In this document: positions 13,212 to 13,800 of the stretch, one piece after another
Numbering within the stretch: the stretch's first letter is position 1
Layout: each line of letters begins with the position of its first letter
Origin: Nitrospira sp.
GTDB taxonomy: Bacteria > Nitrospirota > Nitrospiria > Nitrospirales > Nitrospiraceae
NCBI GenBank assembly: GCA_024998705.1
Contig: JACOEF010000479.1
Coordinates: forward strand, 1 to 13,800
Direction: 5' to 3'
Length of the DNA: 13,800 bases
Position numbers and translations under genes: made by a program
The notes under the pieces: generated by a model
Told to the model about the DNA's origin: nothing
What the model saw: only the letters and a program-made list of their open reading frames with translations
Databases searched by the model: none

Positions 13212-13676
13212 CTATTTCCGGCAGCGCAGATCCCAGGTGTAAATGGTATTGATCGAAGTCTGTCCCATGAGCTTCTGAATTTCAGGAAAACTGTTTCCTT
13301 CCAACTTCCACTTGAACAGGTCGCGGCAGCGGTCCCCGAGTTGGGCCACGGCAGCTAATAGTCGATCAACGCGTTGCTTCTGGTCCAAGATGGTCACCGG
13401 ATCGTCGCCGGGATTCGCCAATGGCAGCTCATCGACCGATTCCTGATGATACTCGCCCCGGCGCAATGACTTGCGATGGGCATCCAGCAGTTTGAACCGG
13501 AGTACTTGAAAGGCTAACGGAACCAGTTCGGTCAGCTCGGTGACGCGCGCATACTTGTCATGCAGCAGAACCAATACTTCCTGCGTGAGGTCTTCGGCCA
13601 GTTCTTTCGATACACGCGATGTCGCGAAGGATAAAATCCTTTCACGCAGGCTGGTGAGGATGTCGTCTCGCGTCAT
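13212..13676 (-). CDS. ECF-type RNA polymerase sigma factor, possibly C-terminally shortened
   Basis: A 154-residue sigma-70-family factor with two domains. Region 2 is residues about 8-72 (ELAEDLTQEVLVLLHDKYAR is its core). Region 4 is about 103-154 (LGDRCRDLFKWKLEGNSFPE, then QTSINTIYTWDLRCRK), whose second helix reads the -35 element. It should direct a small regulon under control of the membrane protein encoded next. The frame stops at TAG (13212-13214). Ten more codons follow in the same frame, reading LLSLMGGTWE, then TGA (13179-13181). Related factors as I remember them continue CRKQLLE-MGG-WE, so TAG seems to replace a Gln codon (CAG to TAG). The missing end follows the recognition helix, so activity may remain. 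The ATG at 13674-13676 has no clear ribosome site. Confidence 0.88.
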   Translation of the reverse strand: MTRDDILTSLRERILSFATSRVSKELAEDLTQEVLVLLHDKYARVTELTELVPLAFQVLRFKLLDAHRKSLRRGEYHQESVDELPLANPGDDPVTILDQKQRVDRLLAAVAQLGDRCRDLFKWKLEGNSFPEIQKLMGQTSINTIYTWDLRCRK

Positions 13677-13687
13677 GGCTGTGTCGC

Positions 13688-13800
13688 TCAGCCGTTCGTC
13701 TTTGGCGACGAATGGGGAAGCAGGTCTCCGAGGGAGCGAAATCCAAGCCCCAGCCCGTTACAAACCTCGACCTGCCGGTCGAAACGGTTCTTGGTGTGAA
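13688..13800 (-). CDS. Possible C-terminal end of an upstream gene, partial
   Basis: On the - strand one frame from the window edge reads 36 codons (HTKNRFDRQVEVCNGLGLGF, RSLGDLLPHSSPKTNG) and stops at TGA 13688-13690, 11 bases before the sigma factor start. Codons mostly end in G or C, as in the real genes here, more so than in the one other open frame. I do not recognise the protein. If real, it would be the first gene of an operon with the sigma and anti-sigma genes and would explain the weak sigma ribosome site through coupling. Confidence 0.4.
   Translation of the reverse strand, partial: HTKNRFDRQVEVCNGLGLGFRSLGDLLPHSSPKTNG

Noticed and set aside
1..13800. CRISPR array, tRNA, rRNA, insertion sequence or prophage
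   Set aside because: No regular repeat-spacer pattern, cloverleaf, rRNA-like stretch, transposase or phage gene was seen.

Overview
This is a GC-rich bacterial window with high third-position GC in its genes. It looks chromosomal: there are no rRNA or tRNA genes, no transposase, no CRISPR array and no phage genes. The gene set fits a Nitrospira-like organism (phylum Nitrospirota): a long Lhr helicase, a two-domain UspA protein, an RnfD-like membrane protein joined to DUF2330, an ECF-type sigma factor with a cysteine-free membrane anti-sigma protein, and short repeats built from GTGAAGCGT, TCTCG and ACGAACGACG units. That assignment is an inference from family resemblance and memory and was not tested by a search.

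Layout. Bases 1-4078 (+) hold most of a large Lhr-family helicase whose N-terminus lies outside the window. Bases 4107-4952 (-) encode a double UspA protein and 5007-5402 (-) a small DUF3015-like lipoprotein. A divergent intergenic region leads to a secreted DUF3617-like protein (5663-6103, +). Bases 6192-8471 (-) form one 759-codon frame joining an NQR2/RnfD/RnfE-type membrane protein to a DUF2330 protein that keeps its own signal peptide and a strong internal ribosome site. A 521-base gene-free stretch (8472-8992) follows; it is rich in short inverted repeats and holds a good promoter. Then come, all on +, a DUF900-type alpha/beta hydrolase (8993-9988), a small membrane protein that looks leaderless (10126-10488), a Crp/Fnr-type regulator (10538-11218) and a 95-residue protein resembling the dimeric alpha-beta barrel fold (11337-11624). 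The right end is on - : the anti-sigma-like membrane protein (11698-13089), its sigma factor (13212-13676) and probably the tail of one more gene (13688-13800).

How the genes may work together. Much of the window concerns the cell envelope and stress: lipoprotein, secreted DUF3617 protein, RnfD/DUF2330 unit, UspA, and a sigma/anti-sigma pair whose C-terminal domain lies outside the membrane. The Crp-type regulator probably shares a transcript with the small membrane protein and may act on an imperfect palindrome just downstream of its own gene.

Most notable points: (1) the in-frame RnfD-DUF2330 junction with no stop codon but an intact internal start; (2) a repeat of intergenic type that has become about 25 codons inside the helicase motor, with a related fragment occupying the leader of the anti-sigma gene; (3) a TAG in the sigma factor gene followed in frame by ten more family-like codons and a second stop; (4) a hairpin that can hide the ribosome site of the RnfD-DUF2330 gene.
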